Shown: positions 53,101-63,539 of the stretch, in pieces
Layout of the letters: the number at the start of each line of letters is the position of its first letter
Numbering within the stretch: position 1 is the stretch's first letter
Assembly: GCA_944739405.2 (NCBI GenBank)
Contig: OX123193.2
Location: 8,812,331 to 8,876,330, forward strand
Origin: Euclidia mi
Taxonomy: Eukaryota > Arthropoda > Insecta > Lepidoptera > Erebidae
Direction: 5' to 3'
DNA: 64,000 nt
The notes under the pieces: generated by a model
The model's database searches: none
The model's input: the letters and a program-made list of their open reading frames with translations, nothing else
What the model was told of the DNA's origin: nothing
Translations under genes and position numbers: made by a program

Positions 53101-54053
53101 GTCGATGGCTTCAATACCGCATGATGCGGGAGAAAGTAATGCTCCACCGAACGCCAATCCAAATTTGACACTGACATGTGTCCCATTTGTTCATATTCTC
53201 TCATGAACTCAATATACTTCTGTCTGAGCTCCGGATCACGACCCATGCGACGCTCCATAGCCAACAATCTCTTTTCGGCTAAAGGTCGTGACTCACCAAG
53301 CGGAGGCCGAACAGACAGGAAGGGTAGCCTCGTAATAATCCGACCAGAACGGAGTCGACCAGTGTTGTTCTGGAAGAACAGCTCGCACTCCTCATGTTCT
53401 GGATTCAAACGGGCAACTTGAGGGGGCTCCTCTACCTCCCAAAACCTCTGAACTGCATCAGAGAGAGCAGAGCCTACAGCCAACAAATTATCAAGTTCGG
53501 GTGGAGGGGGTTCCCTAGGTACAGGTCCCATCAAAGCAAATCCAAATATGGTTGGGATGGCAATCAAACCATTTGGCACCAAGGCCCGTTTCCCACCAAT
53601 CAAAATTCCACCGAGGACATCAGAGCCAATCAACAAGTCGATTTGTCCCGGTGTGTCAAATTTGGGGTCTGCCAGTTCCAATCCCGATGTCAAATTCACC
53701 ACAGCAGCAGGTAGCTGCTTCTGTGGGTGCATACCCAAAATATTCTTCAACACAATAGCCGAGGTTTTAATCCTCGGGTGTGAAGATTCAACAGGGCCAA
53801 ACAAAACCTTAACTTGCCCTTCAACATTAGAGGCTACGTCCCCTATGCCCCGTATACAATTCGGAAAGGAGCCCATATTTAATTTAACCTGCCCTACCAA
53901 ATAAGTGGAAACAATGCAACCTTGTGAACCTGTGTCCAATATAGCACGGACAACAACAGAGGTCCCCGTGGGTCCCCAGACCCTAACAGCAACCGTTGGT
54001 AGGATAACGGTCTCAATGGGGGAGGTTGGCGTTATAGGGCAGGGGTCAATGAC
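50178..54053 (-). CDS. BEL/Pao Pol: protease, RT, RNase H, integrase
   Basis: The minus-strand frame is open from 54053 (just after a TAG at 54054-54056) to a stop at 50178-50180. The recognisable protein starts near 53941. The aspartic protease has ILDTGSQGCIV. RT has VVFVADIKMMFRQ and the catalytic IYVDDICSGA about residue 406 from that point. RNase H has LHGFCDASERGHAA and YAWTDSQIVL. The integrase has an HHCC-like zinc segment (RHLKNSHAGC ... CIPC) and the triad TDFAGPF, RSDCGTNF and HWGGIFEAAIK, near 957, 1024 and 1075. The C-terminal tail RWRRGRILHLVTGADGVPR is usual for Pao. No frameshift was found. Translation would have to come from gag-pol readthrough or frameshifting, because no good start codon exists. 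Confidence 0.93.
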   Translation of the reverse strand, partial: VIDPCPITPTSPIETVILPTVAVRVWGPTGTSVVVRAILDTGSQGCIVSTYLVGQVKLNMGSFPNCIRGIGDVASNVEGQVKVLFGPVESSHPRIKTSAIVLKNILGMHPQKQLPAAVVNLTSGLELADPKFDTPGQIDLLIGSDVLGGILIGGKRALVPNGLIAIPTIFGFALMGPVPREPPPPELDNLLAVGSALSDAVQRFWEVEEPPQVARLNPEHEECELFFQNNTGRLRSGRIITRLPFLSVRPPLGESRPLAEKRLLAMERRMGRDPELRQKYIEFMREYEQMGHMSVSNLDWRSVEHYFLPHHAVLKPSTGKLRTVFNGSAQTSTGVSLNQCLHSGPKLVKDLCDVITSFRRHQVVFVADIKMMFRQTIIHPDDRRFQLILWRESPRDPMVVYELNTNTYGLRSSPYLAIRSLWELADREGLRFPRASAILKDDIYVDDICSGASTADEAILLRDELIGILASAGYELRKWISNSPALLEGLPEDHQQDPHLFEIVDNPAMMAVLGVQYRPVQDIFTYNVDLKLPCSWTKRLVLSTVARTFDPNGWICPIIFWAKCFLQKLWTAGLTWDEPLHGTLVEEWTSFVSSLPAVNEISLPRPILPPGKYKATLHGFCDASERGHAAVVYLRTVSASGQVRVSLIMAKSKVAPLRTSLTIPKLELSGAALLVRLLNHVSNTLGKSICIDGTYAWTDSQIVLCWLKASVHTLEVFVANRVSQIQKSEVKLVWRHVPGELNPADCASRGCLTPSLIGHSLWWGPEWLSRPEIDWPRTPVLITSNLPGLRTLALEKVECAFDPDFLLNRYSSLDKLLGVTAWIKRFVFNFRHPQQKRLTPFLSPQERQESLTFWVRSVQLAHFEKEIAILKSGRSKLSGAVSKLNPFLDDTGLLRVGGRLKNANLPYGARHPLLLPKDGHLVRLLVTDRHLKNSHAGCNALLAILQREFWILSVRSVVFRCIPCYKLKASTMQPLMGDLPADCVTESRTFDGVGTDFAGPFLVKTSTLRNSKTVKAYLCVFVCLSTKAVHLELVSSLTTEAFVATFDRFVSRKGMPSLIRSDCGTNFKGTYNYLNDVVNFLETNKADIGDRLARRGINWLFSPPNCPHWGGIFEAAIKSAKTHLRRTIGESVLTFEELATVFCKIEAVLNSRPLCPISSDPNDLEALTPGHFLIGRPLVALPEYPYIDTRPGRLSRFELVRQITQSFWKRWNLEYLHILQQRVKWTDKTDPPKIGDLVLIKEANLPPLRWRRGRILHLVTGADGVPRFAEVLVDGSILRRAVATLSRLPTD

Positions 54054-55677
54054 CTATTGTTGCCTGGGCGGCGACCGTTGGCCAGGACCAGGCAAGTCAA
54101 AACGAGGGTGCGGCTTGAAGTCCTCAAAAGCGCGATGACTCGATCCGCGCGCCATCTGTGGGGGGTCATAATGACGCACCCGCCCAAAACGAGGTGGGCG
54201 CGAGTCAAGGCGGGGACGCTCCACCAAAGGAGGGGAATACCTGGGGCAGCAGTCATGGTGCTGGTGACGCTGAACAGCACATTCAGGTGCGCGAGAGAGA
54301 GGAGGCGTGCGCACGCTACGGTTCTCCAAGCGGGGTGAGTGGCGATCAATTGAGCGAGGCGACTCTCGGCTACGCGCCGGTGAGCCTCGGCTGCCACCTT
54401 CAAGACACCCGCCCGTGCGCGGCGTCGGCTGGTAAGACAAGCGGCCTACCTCTCTGGCATTCAGAGAATATCCAAATGCTGTCCTCCACAGTGAGGACAG
54501 GGGCGAGAGTTTGGGCAGTCTCGCTGGTAGTGGGACCCCAAACAAGAGAAGCAAAGGCGGCGGGCATTCGCGATGCGCCTACGAGAGGCGACATGTAGGT
54601 CCAAGAATGCCCTACAACTGGCCGTTCTGTGCCCCGTGACCTTGCAGTAGGAGCACTCCGCTGGGTTCTGCGTGACCGCAAAGCGAGGAGGGCGCCGGTC
54701 AACATTGGCTCGGGTGTGACCGCGAGCCTGCTCCTTGACCTTGGGCGGCTGCGTCTTAGCCGGCGTATCACCACCGGAGTTGTCCAAGACCCGGCACTCA
54801 TCCTCCAGGAACCTCTCCAGGTCAGCAAAGAGGGGCAAATGGGTCGCGCTATCCCCACCAAAGCGCTGTTCAAAACGCGACCTCAGGTCGGCAGGCAGCT
54901 TCTTCAGCACAATGTGCACCAATAGATAGGACCATTGGTCCACGGGCAGGTCAAGGCACTTAAATGCCTGATGGCCACCAAGAGCGGGTTCAAAAGTTGG
55001 GTGCGCAACCCAGAGACCCGGGTGAGCGTCGGCAAACCCAAAATCTGCTCAATGTGCGTGTCGGCGAGGCCACGCTTATTATGGTACCTACGGGTAATTA
55101 GGTCCCGAGCCGTCTGGTACGCCTCGTCAGACACGGGCAGATGCTGGATGACGCCCTTAGCCTCCCCATCCAGAACCGACATTAGATAGGCCAACTTTTG
55201 TGCCGGCCGAAGGTCAGCCCTATCATGGACTAGGCTGTCGAACAAATTAACGAAGCCCAGGTAGCTTCCTAGGCAGCCATCAAAATGGGGGAGGTCCAAA
55301 GTAGGGAGCCTACTCACCAGCCCCGGTGCTGACCTAGGAAGCTCCTGCTTCAGGCCGGGTTGCCCTTCCCTATCGGCAACTAGTTGTCTCGCACTATTGG
55401 AGACAGCATCATACAGGTCTAAGACCTGGGCATAGTCTTCGCTGACCTTATTTCGCTGGTCAGCAGTGAAATCATTGATTGACACTTCAAGACAGCAAGT
55501 GCTGAAAGTGCGGAATTGCTGTTCCACACTTGCCAGGCGACCGTCAATCCGCTCGTACCTTTGAAGTAGGGCCTGCTGGCGATCAGGCCGGTTCACTAAA
55601 GCACTGGCTGAGGCAAACCAGCGCAAATCTGATGCAATAGCACCAGCAGCCGCACGCAAGTCCTTGATAGCTGACAT
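54054..55677 (-). pseudogene. BEL/Pao Gag with zinc knuckles, broken frame
   Basis: The probable start is ATG 55675-55677 (MSAIKDLRAAAGAIASDLRW). Capsid-like sequence follows, with TLDLPHFDGCLGSYLGFVNL, the BEL/Pao gag core, and DLITRRYHNKRGLADTH. Near 54970 the frame must change to continue as LDLPVDQWSYLLVHIVLKKL. That frame holds three knuckles: CSYCKVTGHRTASC, CFSCLGSHYQRDC and CPHCGGQH. After the third knuckle the frame changes again to an Arg/Pro/Ser-rich linker, which ends in TAG at 54054 immediately before pol. Two shifts and one stop suggest an inactive copy, or sequencing errors, since LTRs and pol look young. Confidence 0.8.
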
Positions 55678-55679
55678 AA

Positions 55680-56414
55680 TCAAAATTTCAAAAGAGCCCG
55701 GACAAGCGTTAAACAATATTAACAATCAAAACTTTATTTTTCTCAATTCTTTGAAACCAACAAAGTATTAGCCTGTTTACTGCAAGTGCAGGCAAGTGAC
55801 AGGTATCTACTGTCCAACAAAATTAATAGTTTCAATATATATTGACACAAAACAAAGTCAAAGTTATCAAAGTTATAACTTATAACAAATTAAAAGTTGA
55901 AACTTCAAATTAATTAATGAATTATTTGCAACAGACAGACTGGCTGTGGTTCTTTGAGATATACAATAGTAAGTAAGCACAGAATAAGTGTTACCTAGCA
56001 ATATTATCTATATTATAACAAAACAAAGCTTACCAATGTGACCCGCCCAAGTGGCAAGGTCAAGTTGGTTATAATGTTTATGAATATATGCAATAAACTA
56101 AATTTACTAAATTTATTGATACATACAGCTGTTATGTATCCAAACAAACTGACTTATTAATGCAACAACAAATTTAAGTTAGATTTTCCAACAATACAAA
56201 TCAACAATTACTGATTGAGGTTATGTGACAATGTGTTTCAAATTATCTAGGTCAACTTATACAATTAAATATTATGTATTTTAGACAATAACTGACCTGA
56301 CAAACACTACAATACTGTCTACAAGGTGATAAGATACAAGCTCATACCAATCTGAGTTTATAATCAGTAATGCAACAGCGGCTAAGATACAAGTTTACAA
56401 TATAGGCACAGTTA
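55680..56414 (-). other. BEL/Pao leader (5' untranslated region)
   Basis: About 735 bp of AT-rich sequence between the primer-binding region and gag, with no conserved ORF. Confidence 0.6.
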
Positions 56415-56438
56415 ACCACGCTCTTGCTATCAAAATTA
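56415..56438 (-). other. Putative primer-binding site
   Basis: Directly after the 5' LTR the minus strand reads taattttgatagcaagagcg. TGATAGCAAGAGC resembles TGGTAGCAGAGC, the complement of the insect initiator tRNA-Met 3' end, with one substitution and one extra base. The match is weak. Confidence 0.35.
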
Positions 56439-57041
56439 TGTCTAGAATTACCGTAGCCAGGCAGGAAGGTGTATCAGAAGTGCGCAGTGGAAGATGTAAT
56501 ACATCTACCTGACCACGATAGACAATGATCCAGACACAATGCACTGCGTTGCACAGCGATGAATTGAAATCAATCAATATCAATATTGTGTTTCACTTAC
56601 CCGCTATCCTTGCTGATGTCAGGCTTGAGCTAAATTAGACACATTCATACAAGTATATTGGCCAAAATAAATGAATGAAGTATCTTATACTTAGCTATTA
56701 AGCTTCAAACGCGACGTTTTCAGGACACGTTGGCACGTGGAAGTCGATACCAGATTCACAATTTTCACAAATATCAATCAATAGTTCACAATCAATTTAC
56801 CGTTGCCAGCACTAGATCAGGCGGGGTTCAAAGCGGTTTACTCAATTTAATTCAATTCGCGTTAATTCAAAAGGCGATATTTTACGTACGAGTCGACAAC
56901 GTGGCAATTTTTCAACGGGAAGAGAACGGAAGTGACCGTTCAGTGTGACCATTGTCAGAAACTTTCAATAGACTAAACAAAATGTTACTCAATCGATCTA
57001 ATCGATTTGACTTATAATAAAAACTAATTCTATTTCAAACA
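56439..57041 (-). repeat. BEL/Pao 5' LTR
   Basis: Partner of the 3' LTR, with identical length and termini. It would carry the promoter for the minus-strand transcript. Confidence 0.95.
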
Positions 57042-57599
57042 TATACATTTTATGTAAAAGAAGGTAGTCATAGGTATCGCAGAGAGCATTTTCCTCGATA
57101 AAACATTTTAAAACTAAAAATTGTTGCAATGTTTGTGTCTTTGCTAAATATAATATCAAAACTTATTTATGTACCTTATAAATTATGAGTACTATAATAA
57201 CAATTTGTTATCAAAAGAAGAATAATAACGTCCTCCGACCAATTTCGACCAGACGGCGGCTTGTCTTTATATGAGACCGACCAAACAGTGCACTAGTTTA
57301 TGCGCAAACACAAGTGTACTCTCTATTCCCTCACTCTCCTAGTCTGATGGGATGCCACATGCGAATTGACTGCAAAGAGATTGGGCGCGGGCCCAATAGC
57401 TTAAAGTGCTTTCTGAAGCCCGGAGGTGTAACACAGCGAACTCATTGGCTTCGAATCGTATAAAACTTATAACTTGGACCACACTCGAGTCGTTATGAGG
57501 GCGCGTGTCCAGAATTTTATGAAGAAACAAAATGAACACCAACTGTTATAGTCTGAAACATCTGCATAATTACACTAAAACTGCTTAGATATCGCTTTT

Positions 57600-58935
57600 T
57601 GATGAAAATTCTTTGCGCTTACGTTTCAAGTAAATACTTTACGAGTTGTATTTATTTTGTTTAGTGAAAAACAGACTAAATAGAAATTTAGTTAAGCTTA
57701 AATAAATTGAAGATCATTTTCGTTTCGATGAGCTAGACAGTCTTTCTTATAAGTTTGAAAATAAGTTATTGTAAACATTCTATTATGACAACATTATTTT
57801 AAAGTGACATATTTTTGTTTCAGAATTAATCAAATAAAAAGTTAGATTTTTTGTTTATAAGACCTTTGTCAGGCCTCCTTCACTCGGCCGTACCTACAGC
57901 AATAAGTGCCTACACTTTCGCGCGGCTTCCAAGCCGCGTTGTCACCGCTCGCGCGCAGGGCTAGCTAATAACGTGAATTTTAATAGTGAACAACAAAAAT
58001 GTCTCTTCACAATTCTGGTGCAAAGTATTGCTCATTTAACGGATGTGTGTCGAAAGCAACTTGAAATTTAGATTTTATTTATTTTACGAGAGCATATTGA
58101 AAATTGTACTTTTTATTTGTTGAGATATCTCAGTTATTATGGTGTCAAATTAAAGATCTAGTTCAAAAACTATTTTATCTGTTTGAATCATGTAAATCGG
58201 TCCACGCGTTTAGGAAATAACTAAGAATTAGTATAGTAAAAATTCCCAGATTTTTTGTGGTTTTCGTTCTACGAGCTCAAATAATGGGATAGGATACTTA
58301 TAGGATAATAAATTAATGATTTATTATTAAGTGGTCAAGTAGGTAGATAGACGATGAATAAATATTATAGTAGCAGCGGCAAGTCGACAACCCTAGCGCG
58401 GCAGCTAGCGCACCGCTCCGCGCCAGACAGCGACAGCGTTATGTGTTAGAAAAGAGCGGCAACAGTTAGGTTAATATCGCGTTAGGTACTGAGTGCTTAT
58501 GCGAGCTGAATTGCACTTTCTTGCTTAGTAGCAAGAGTCGCCATTTCTATAAATTGGTTTGCGAAGTGGTGCTTCTGTTCGTTAGAACTATCTATTCTGT
58601 GCCTTTGTTACAATAACTATTATTCAACTAAAGTGGTTTGCTAAAGCAAATACTTTGCGAGTTGTTTTTGTTTGGAGGAAATACTAAATTGAAATTTAGT
58701 CCCAGTTCGTTTAAATAAAGTTGAAGTTAATTTTCGTTTCGATGAGCTAGACTGTCTTTCTATTAAGTTTTTGTAAACACAGAAAATAACTTTCATCGTT
58801 TCGACATGTCTCAAATCACATAAATTTAAATAAAATTTAGGCCATTGAAAAGTTACATTTGGCGTTGCATTTATCAGAGGAGGCAATAGTATTGAACTAG
58901 ATTCACTTCAGTGTTTTTTGTTTATATGACATTAG
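57600..58935. repeat. Diverged direct duplication about 1 kb apart
   Basis: 57625-57860 and 58640-58930 share aaatactttacgagttgt, ttttcgtttcgatgagctag, agtctttctt and ttttttgtttataagac in the same order, at roughly 75% identity by eye. GC-rich blocks sit between them (cacttttcgcgcggct-like at 57915 and agcgcaccgctccgcgcc at 58400). It may be a pair of old LTRs or a tandem duplication. No coding motif was found. Confidence 0.5.
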
Positions 58936-59118
58936 ATACCTTTATTTATCTTAATATTATGAAACAAAATAAAAAAACCGGTCAAGTGCGAGTCGGACTC
59001 GCGCACCGAGGGTTCCGTACAAACCTGTAGGTATATAAGTAAAAGTTCACCAGTCATAGTTATGGTATTTTTATTGCAAAATGAAAACCATGACATTACA
59101 GTATGGAAAGCTGGAGGA

Positions 59119-59169
59119 GACAAAGAGGCCTTTTTCCTTAATTTATTTAAAGAAAAAGGCCTCTTTGTC
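59119..59169. repeat. Perfect 18-bp hairpin inside HINE-like copy 2
   Basis: The arms gacaaagaggcctttttc (59119-59136) and its exact reverse complement (59152-59169) flank 15 bp. Copy 1 has only the right-hand part (near 12700), so the left arm was gained here or lost there. Confidence 0.85.
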
Positions 59170-59489
59170 GTTTGTAATCAGTCATCCTTTATTTTATATT
59201 AACACATATCGCTTCTTTTATAATATAACTTATATACCTATACTAGCTTGCAGCAGCCTTGCAAAAGTCTGCTGATGAATGATGGTGATATTTTTTATCA
59301 AAGTTATTGATTTACAAAGTTTTTAGTGACTATTAGAAATCTGTAACAAAAATATTAATAAAGTATTTTTAATATTTATAGTATTTAATTGCGATGAAAA
59401 TAAAACTATTACTAGGTGACTATTTGCACACAAAATGAAACAATAATTAATATTCTTAATAAAAAAAAAATAACAAAAATAAGTAAGCG

Positions 59490-59757
59490 GCGATAGTCCA
59501 GTGGTGTACCGTGTAACGGACTGCCGAGACGATCACCTCGGGTTCGATCCCCAGGTACCCCGGGCAAACATCACTGACTTTTCGGAGTTACATATGTGGG
59601 TGTTTAAAACGTTAATTATCGCTCGCTAAGTAATGTGCCCGGTATATGGCAATAGGCTCGCCCCCTATTACATTGGGACCGAAACATAACTGGCGAAGTG
59701 TAGGTGTGTAATACATCTCTGCATACCCCTTCGGGGATAAAGAGGTGTGATGTATGT
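59490..59757 (+). mobile_element. tRNA-headed SINE, third variant
   Basis: The head gcggcgatagtccagtggtg and B box cgggttcgatccccagg lead into a short family-C-like body (gacttttcggagttacatat) and then the common 3' half caataggctcgccccctatt ... ctctgcatacccctt with a tgtatgtaaa tail. It is a chimera of two SINE bodies. Confidence 0.75.
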
Positions 59758-59819
59758 AAAGATGTGATACGTTATGTAAATTAAAAAAACATAAAAATGG
59801 AAATGAAAATTTTAAAGTA

Positions 59820-60100
59820 TGGAATTAAGTATCAAATTTGAACCAGACCTGTAAATGGTGACTGAAAAAGGTAGGAATAGTACCACATTGAATATTGAAG
59901 TTCGAAAAAAAGTTATCTTTAGTTGTACTACTTCGTGTTGTGCTAGTGTTTATTAACGGAAACATGTTTATAGATGAAAAATATGTAGAAATTCCATTTT
60001 GGGGATTCATTCTAAAATCAATATTGAAGTCTCCCACGACAATCAGACGAGAACATGAATTATACCTATTGAGGTTATTGCCGTATATTGTTGTATTTAT
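59820..60100 (-). pseudogene. APE-type endonuclease fragment
   Basis: The minus-strand frame reads TTIYGNNLNRYNSCSRLIVV, then the GDFNIDF motif, a poorly conserved middle and FFSHHLQVW, corresponding to the SDHxP motif end of APE endonucleases. LINEs carry this domain, but Helentrons also encode an APE-like endonuclease. Its orientation and position just downstream of the OTU domain make the second origin attractive. Confidence 0.5.
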
Positions 60101-60109
60101 GCAACGCTA

Positions 60110-60655
60110 CAGCTGGCCGTTCTTGTTCTGAGCAGTACATTTCAGATTTCTTAGGACGACCACTTTTATTGCGTTTAGGACGGCCAACCTTTGAATCTAG
60201 AGTTTTTTTTACCAAGCTTACCTTAATATGATTGTATGTATTATTAAGAAATCCTTCGATTGTGTGCAATTGGCAAACAAAAATCATAATGACCTGATGA
60301 TAAATTGCCTGAAAGAAGTAAACGCTTTATTACATATCCTTCTCTGCCAAAATACACCCCTCAGAATACCCGTATTACGTTCATACACTTCGAACCTCGC
60401 TGGATACAAACATCCTGCTGCCTTCACCTCAGCAGTACCGCCATAGCTAGAGGATTGGAGCATCGTAGCTTTGTACTCATGTCGTGAAGAGAAAGGATCT
60501 CTCCGGGCAGCGCTTGTATATAAATGAAACTCGTCCCAGTTATTATAAATATAAACAAGTATTGTGGTCCTTAGTATTTGTGTTTGTTCAAAATTAGTGG
60601 TATTATAAATAGAGAACGCTAATGCATGATATAAACAACTTCCATCGGGAGGCAT
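60110..60655 (-). pseudogene. OTU-like cysteine protease with AT-hook tail, frameshifted
   Basis: From ATG 60655 the frame gives PPDGSCLYHALAFSIYN (Asp and nucleophile Cys of OTU), YIYNNWDEFHLY and YGGTAEVKAAGCLYPARFEV. After a one-base shift near 60350 come LLLSGNLSSGHYDFCLP, with the catalytic His in GHYD (60283-60294). After another shift follow the AT-hook-like GRPKRNKSGRPKK residues. OTU proteases occur in host deubiquitinases and in Helitron/Helentron proteins. Its place inside a HINE-like repeat favours the latter. The N-terminus (Rep/helicase) is absent. Confidence 0.65.
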
Positions 60656-60864
60656 AGGTATTATACTATGTTAAATAGTATTTTCGTTGACAATTAATGC
60701 AACTATAGCCATAATTATATTGTGAAAGTATGTTATACTGTCCACACAATGTTCACACTACGGTTATAAAAGAGCGCGTATGTCATAGTGACGTCTACAT
60801 GACAAGCTGGCTGGTCGACAAACAGAATAATTAGCAAAACGGTTTGAAGACTATGTTATTATTT

Positions 60865-60978
60865 GAAATCTCAATCTCAATCTCAATCAGCCTATCGCGG
60901 TCCACTGCTGGACATAGGCCTCTCCCAACACGCACCACAGTACACGGTCCTCAGCCTTCCGCATCCTTTATCTGTGCG
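60865..60978 (-). repeat. LINE 3'-end fragment shared with HINE-like copy 1
   Basis: Same sequence and position as 12962-13065 (cactgctggacataggcctc, gcaccacagtacacggtcct). Confidence 0.65.
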
Positions 60979-60989
60979 ATAAGACGTTG

Positions 60990-62630
60990 CGTTTTAGTTC
61001 ACGGGTAGTACAATGTAGGCTTTGATTCCCTTGCGAGTAGTCGCGACTTTGAAAACATGAGTATATTGCTCTTTCTTTTGATTGCGTAGACATAGAAGTT
61101 TAATTCTGTTACAGCCTAACGGTGTTATATACCTGAGTATTTGATATGAATTTCATTTTAATACCTCTACGCGTTCAAGAGAAAGGGGAAAAAAACTTTA
61201 AATTTATTAAAATTATTTTTATTATATGATGTAATTAAAAATTAACGGTTTTCGCAATTTTTCCTTTATATGTGATATAAGACGTTGCTTCGTACCAAAT
61301 TTCAAGATTTTGAGTTCACGGGAAGTACCCTGTGGGTTTTGATTCACATGCGAGTATTCGCGAGTTTGAAAATATGCTTATATTGCTCTTTCTTTTGATT
61401 GCGTTGACATAGAAGTTTGATTTTGTTACAGCCTAACGGTTTTATTTACCTGAGTATTTGATATGAATTTCAATTTAATATCTCTACGTGTTCAAGAGAA
61501 ATGGGTAGTAACTTTAAATTAATTAAAAATATTTTTTTATATGCTGTTACAAAAAATTTACGGTTTTCGCAATTTTTCCTTTATATGTGATATAAGACGT
61601 TGCTTCGTACCAAATTTCAAGATTTTGAGTTCACGGGAAGTACCATGTAGGTTTTGATTCACTTGCGAGTATTCACGAGTTTGAAAATATGCTTATATTG
61701 CTCTTTCTTTTGATTGCATTGACATGAAAGTTTGATTTTGTTGCAGCCTAACGGTGTTATATACTTGAGTATTTCATATGAATTTCAATTTAATACCTCC
61801 ACGCGTTCAAGAGAAAGGGGTAGTAACTTTAAATCTATTAAAAATGTTTTTATTATATGATGTAACTAAAAATTGACGGTTTTCGCAATTTTTCCTTTAT
61901 ATGTGATATGAGACGTTGCTTCGTACCAAATTTCAAGATTCTGCGCTCACGGGAAGTACCCTGTAGGTTTTGATTCACTTGCGAGTATTCGCGAGTTTGA
62001 AAATATGCTTATATTGCTCTTTCTTTTGATTGCATTGACATGAAAGTTTGATTTTGTTGCAGCCTAACGGTGTTGTATACTTGAGTATTTCATATGAATT
62101 TCAATTTAATACCTCCACGCGTTCAAGAGAAAGGGGTAGTAACTTTAAATCTATTAAAAATGTTTTTATTATATGATGTAACTAAAAATTGACGGTTTTC
62201 GCAATTTTTCCTTTATATGTGATATGAGACGTTGCTTCGTACCAAATTTCAAGATTCTGCGATCACGGGAAGTACCCTGTAGGTTTTGATTCACTTGCGA
62301 GTAGTCGCGAGTTTGAAAATATGCTTATATTGCTCTTTCTTTTGATTGCATTGACATAGAAGCTTGATTTTGTTGCAGCCTAAAGGTGTTATATAGTTAA
62401 GTATTTGATATGAATTTCAATTTAATACTTCCACGCGTTCAAGAGAAAGGGGTAGTAACTTTAAATTTAAAAAAAATATTTTTTTATATGCTGTAACTAA
62501 AAATTTACGGTTTTCGCAATTTTTCCTTTATATGTGATATGAGACGTTGCTTCGTACCAAATTTGAAGATTCTGAGTTCACGGGAAATACCCTATAGGTT
62601 TTGATTCCAATGCGAGTTTGAAAATATGCT
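60990..62630 (+). repeat. Tandem array of ~315-bp units (copy 2)
   Basis: The marker agttcacgggaagtaccctg and its variants recur near 60998, 61314, 61630, 61947, 62263 and 62577, one unit more than copy 1. Adjacent units at 61630-62262 share private variants (gcattgacatgaaagtttga, catatgaatttc), which indicates local duplication. Confidence 0.85.
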
Positions 62631-62849
62631 GCAATTTGCAGCATAATCGGCTGTATCTTTTGATTGCGTTGGATTAGAGTTTTGAATTTTTTACAGCTCT
62701 ATGGAACCGTAGATTTGAGTATTTAGTATAAATTTCAGTTTGATACCTCCACGCATTCCTGAGAAAAAGGGTCTTGACAGACGGACGGACAACAAAGTGA
62801 TCCTATAAGGGTTCCGTTTTTTCCTTTCGAGGTACGGAACCCTAAAAAT

Positions 62850-63535
62850 GCCGAGCCTGGGCCAGAGCAAAATTTGAATACTGTACATAATTCGGTTACC
62901 ACTCCAGAAATAAAAACTTCCTTACTCAGTACCAACCAAGTTCAGTGTTTGAGCCTTGAAAACTTAAAGCAGACATCTACTTCCACATTTATTATACTTA
63001 CTTATTAGTATGTACACATGTTAATAAAACTTCTACATACACGAAAAATAAAAAATACTTTGATATTCTGCTTTATTGTGACAAGACATAAACTTTTAAG
63101 GGGCCACTTAAATGTTATTTTCACAGAGAGTTATTTAGTGCTATAGCAACTGTAAAAGTACAAAACATCACACACACATATACATATAATATTGTGAATT
63201 ATACAATTTTCTTTCAGTTCTTACAGATCTATATGATACTAGAGAATGCCCTCAGCTACGCTTGCGCATTTCTTTTTTTGTTTAACTGGCCGTTTCTTAT
63301 CGATTCTGTGGGAATTTCAATAAAAAATAAAGGATTAGGACATAAAAACTGCCCAGAGAAAACATAATAGAAAATCAAATGTTACAAATCATAAATTATT
63401 CAGTCAGGGAAAACCTTAAAACATTTTGAAAAATAAGAGTAAATTTGAAAGGATTTTGAAAATGTTCGTATACGTTCAATATAGCGGTATATAAATCAGT
63501 ATATTTAGTTCTGCCGCTACATAACACTGGATACA
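62850..63535. other. Non-coding AT-rich DNA
   Basis: Nothing supported except a short family-A-like motif near 63240 (gagaatgccctcagctacgc). Confidence 0.45.
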
Positions 63536-63539
63536 ATGC

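Larger units (their letters stand above)
49544..57041 (-). mobile_element. BEL/Pao LTR retrotransposon, full-length, TATAC duplication
   Basis: Two 603-bp LTRs (49544-50146 and 56439-57041) begin TG and end CA. They are bracketed by the 5-bp duplication TATAC at 49539-49543 and 57042-57046. The element is on the minus strand: 5' LTR at the right, leader, gag, protease-RT-RNase H-integrase, polypurine tract, 3' LTR at the left. By eye the LTRs differ at about five positions, which points to a recent insertion. The pol frame is intact; the gag region has frame changes. Confidence 0.95.
58978..62847 (+). mobile_element. Helentron/HINE-like repeat, copy 2, with coding remnants
   Basis: It has the same start (ccggtcaagtgcgagtcgga), subterminal AGGGTTCCGTAC, tandem units and terminal GTACGGAACCCT hairpin as copy 1. 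Relative to copy 1 it carries an extra 1457 bp (59366-60822) at the position where copy 1 reads aataaagta/cagaataatt. The extra part holds OTU-protease and endonuclease remnants on the minus strand and a SINE. Copy 1 may be a deletion derivative, or copy 2 may have acquired the segment. Confidence 0.55.

Noticed and set aside
54057..54925. Plus-strand frames across the BEL gag region
   Set aside because: Antisense shadows of gag in a GC-rich stretch.
12965..62850. Tandem ~315-bp units as a CRISPR-like or satellite array
   Set aside because: Units are contiguous without spacers, occur inside a bounded dispersed element and sit in a eukaryotic TE context.
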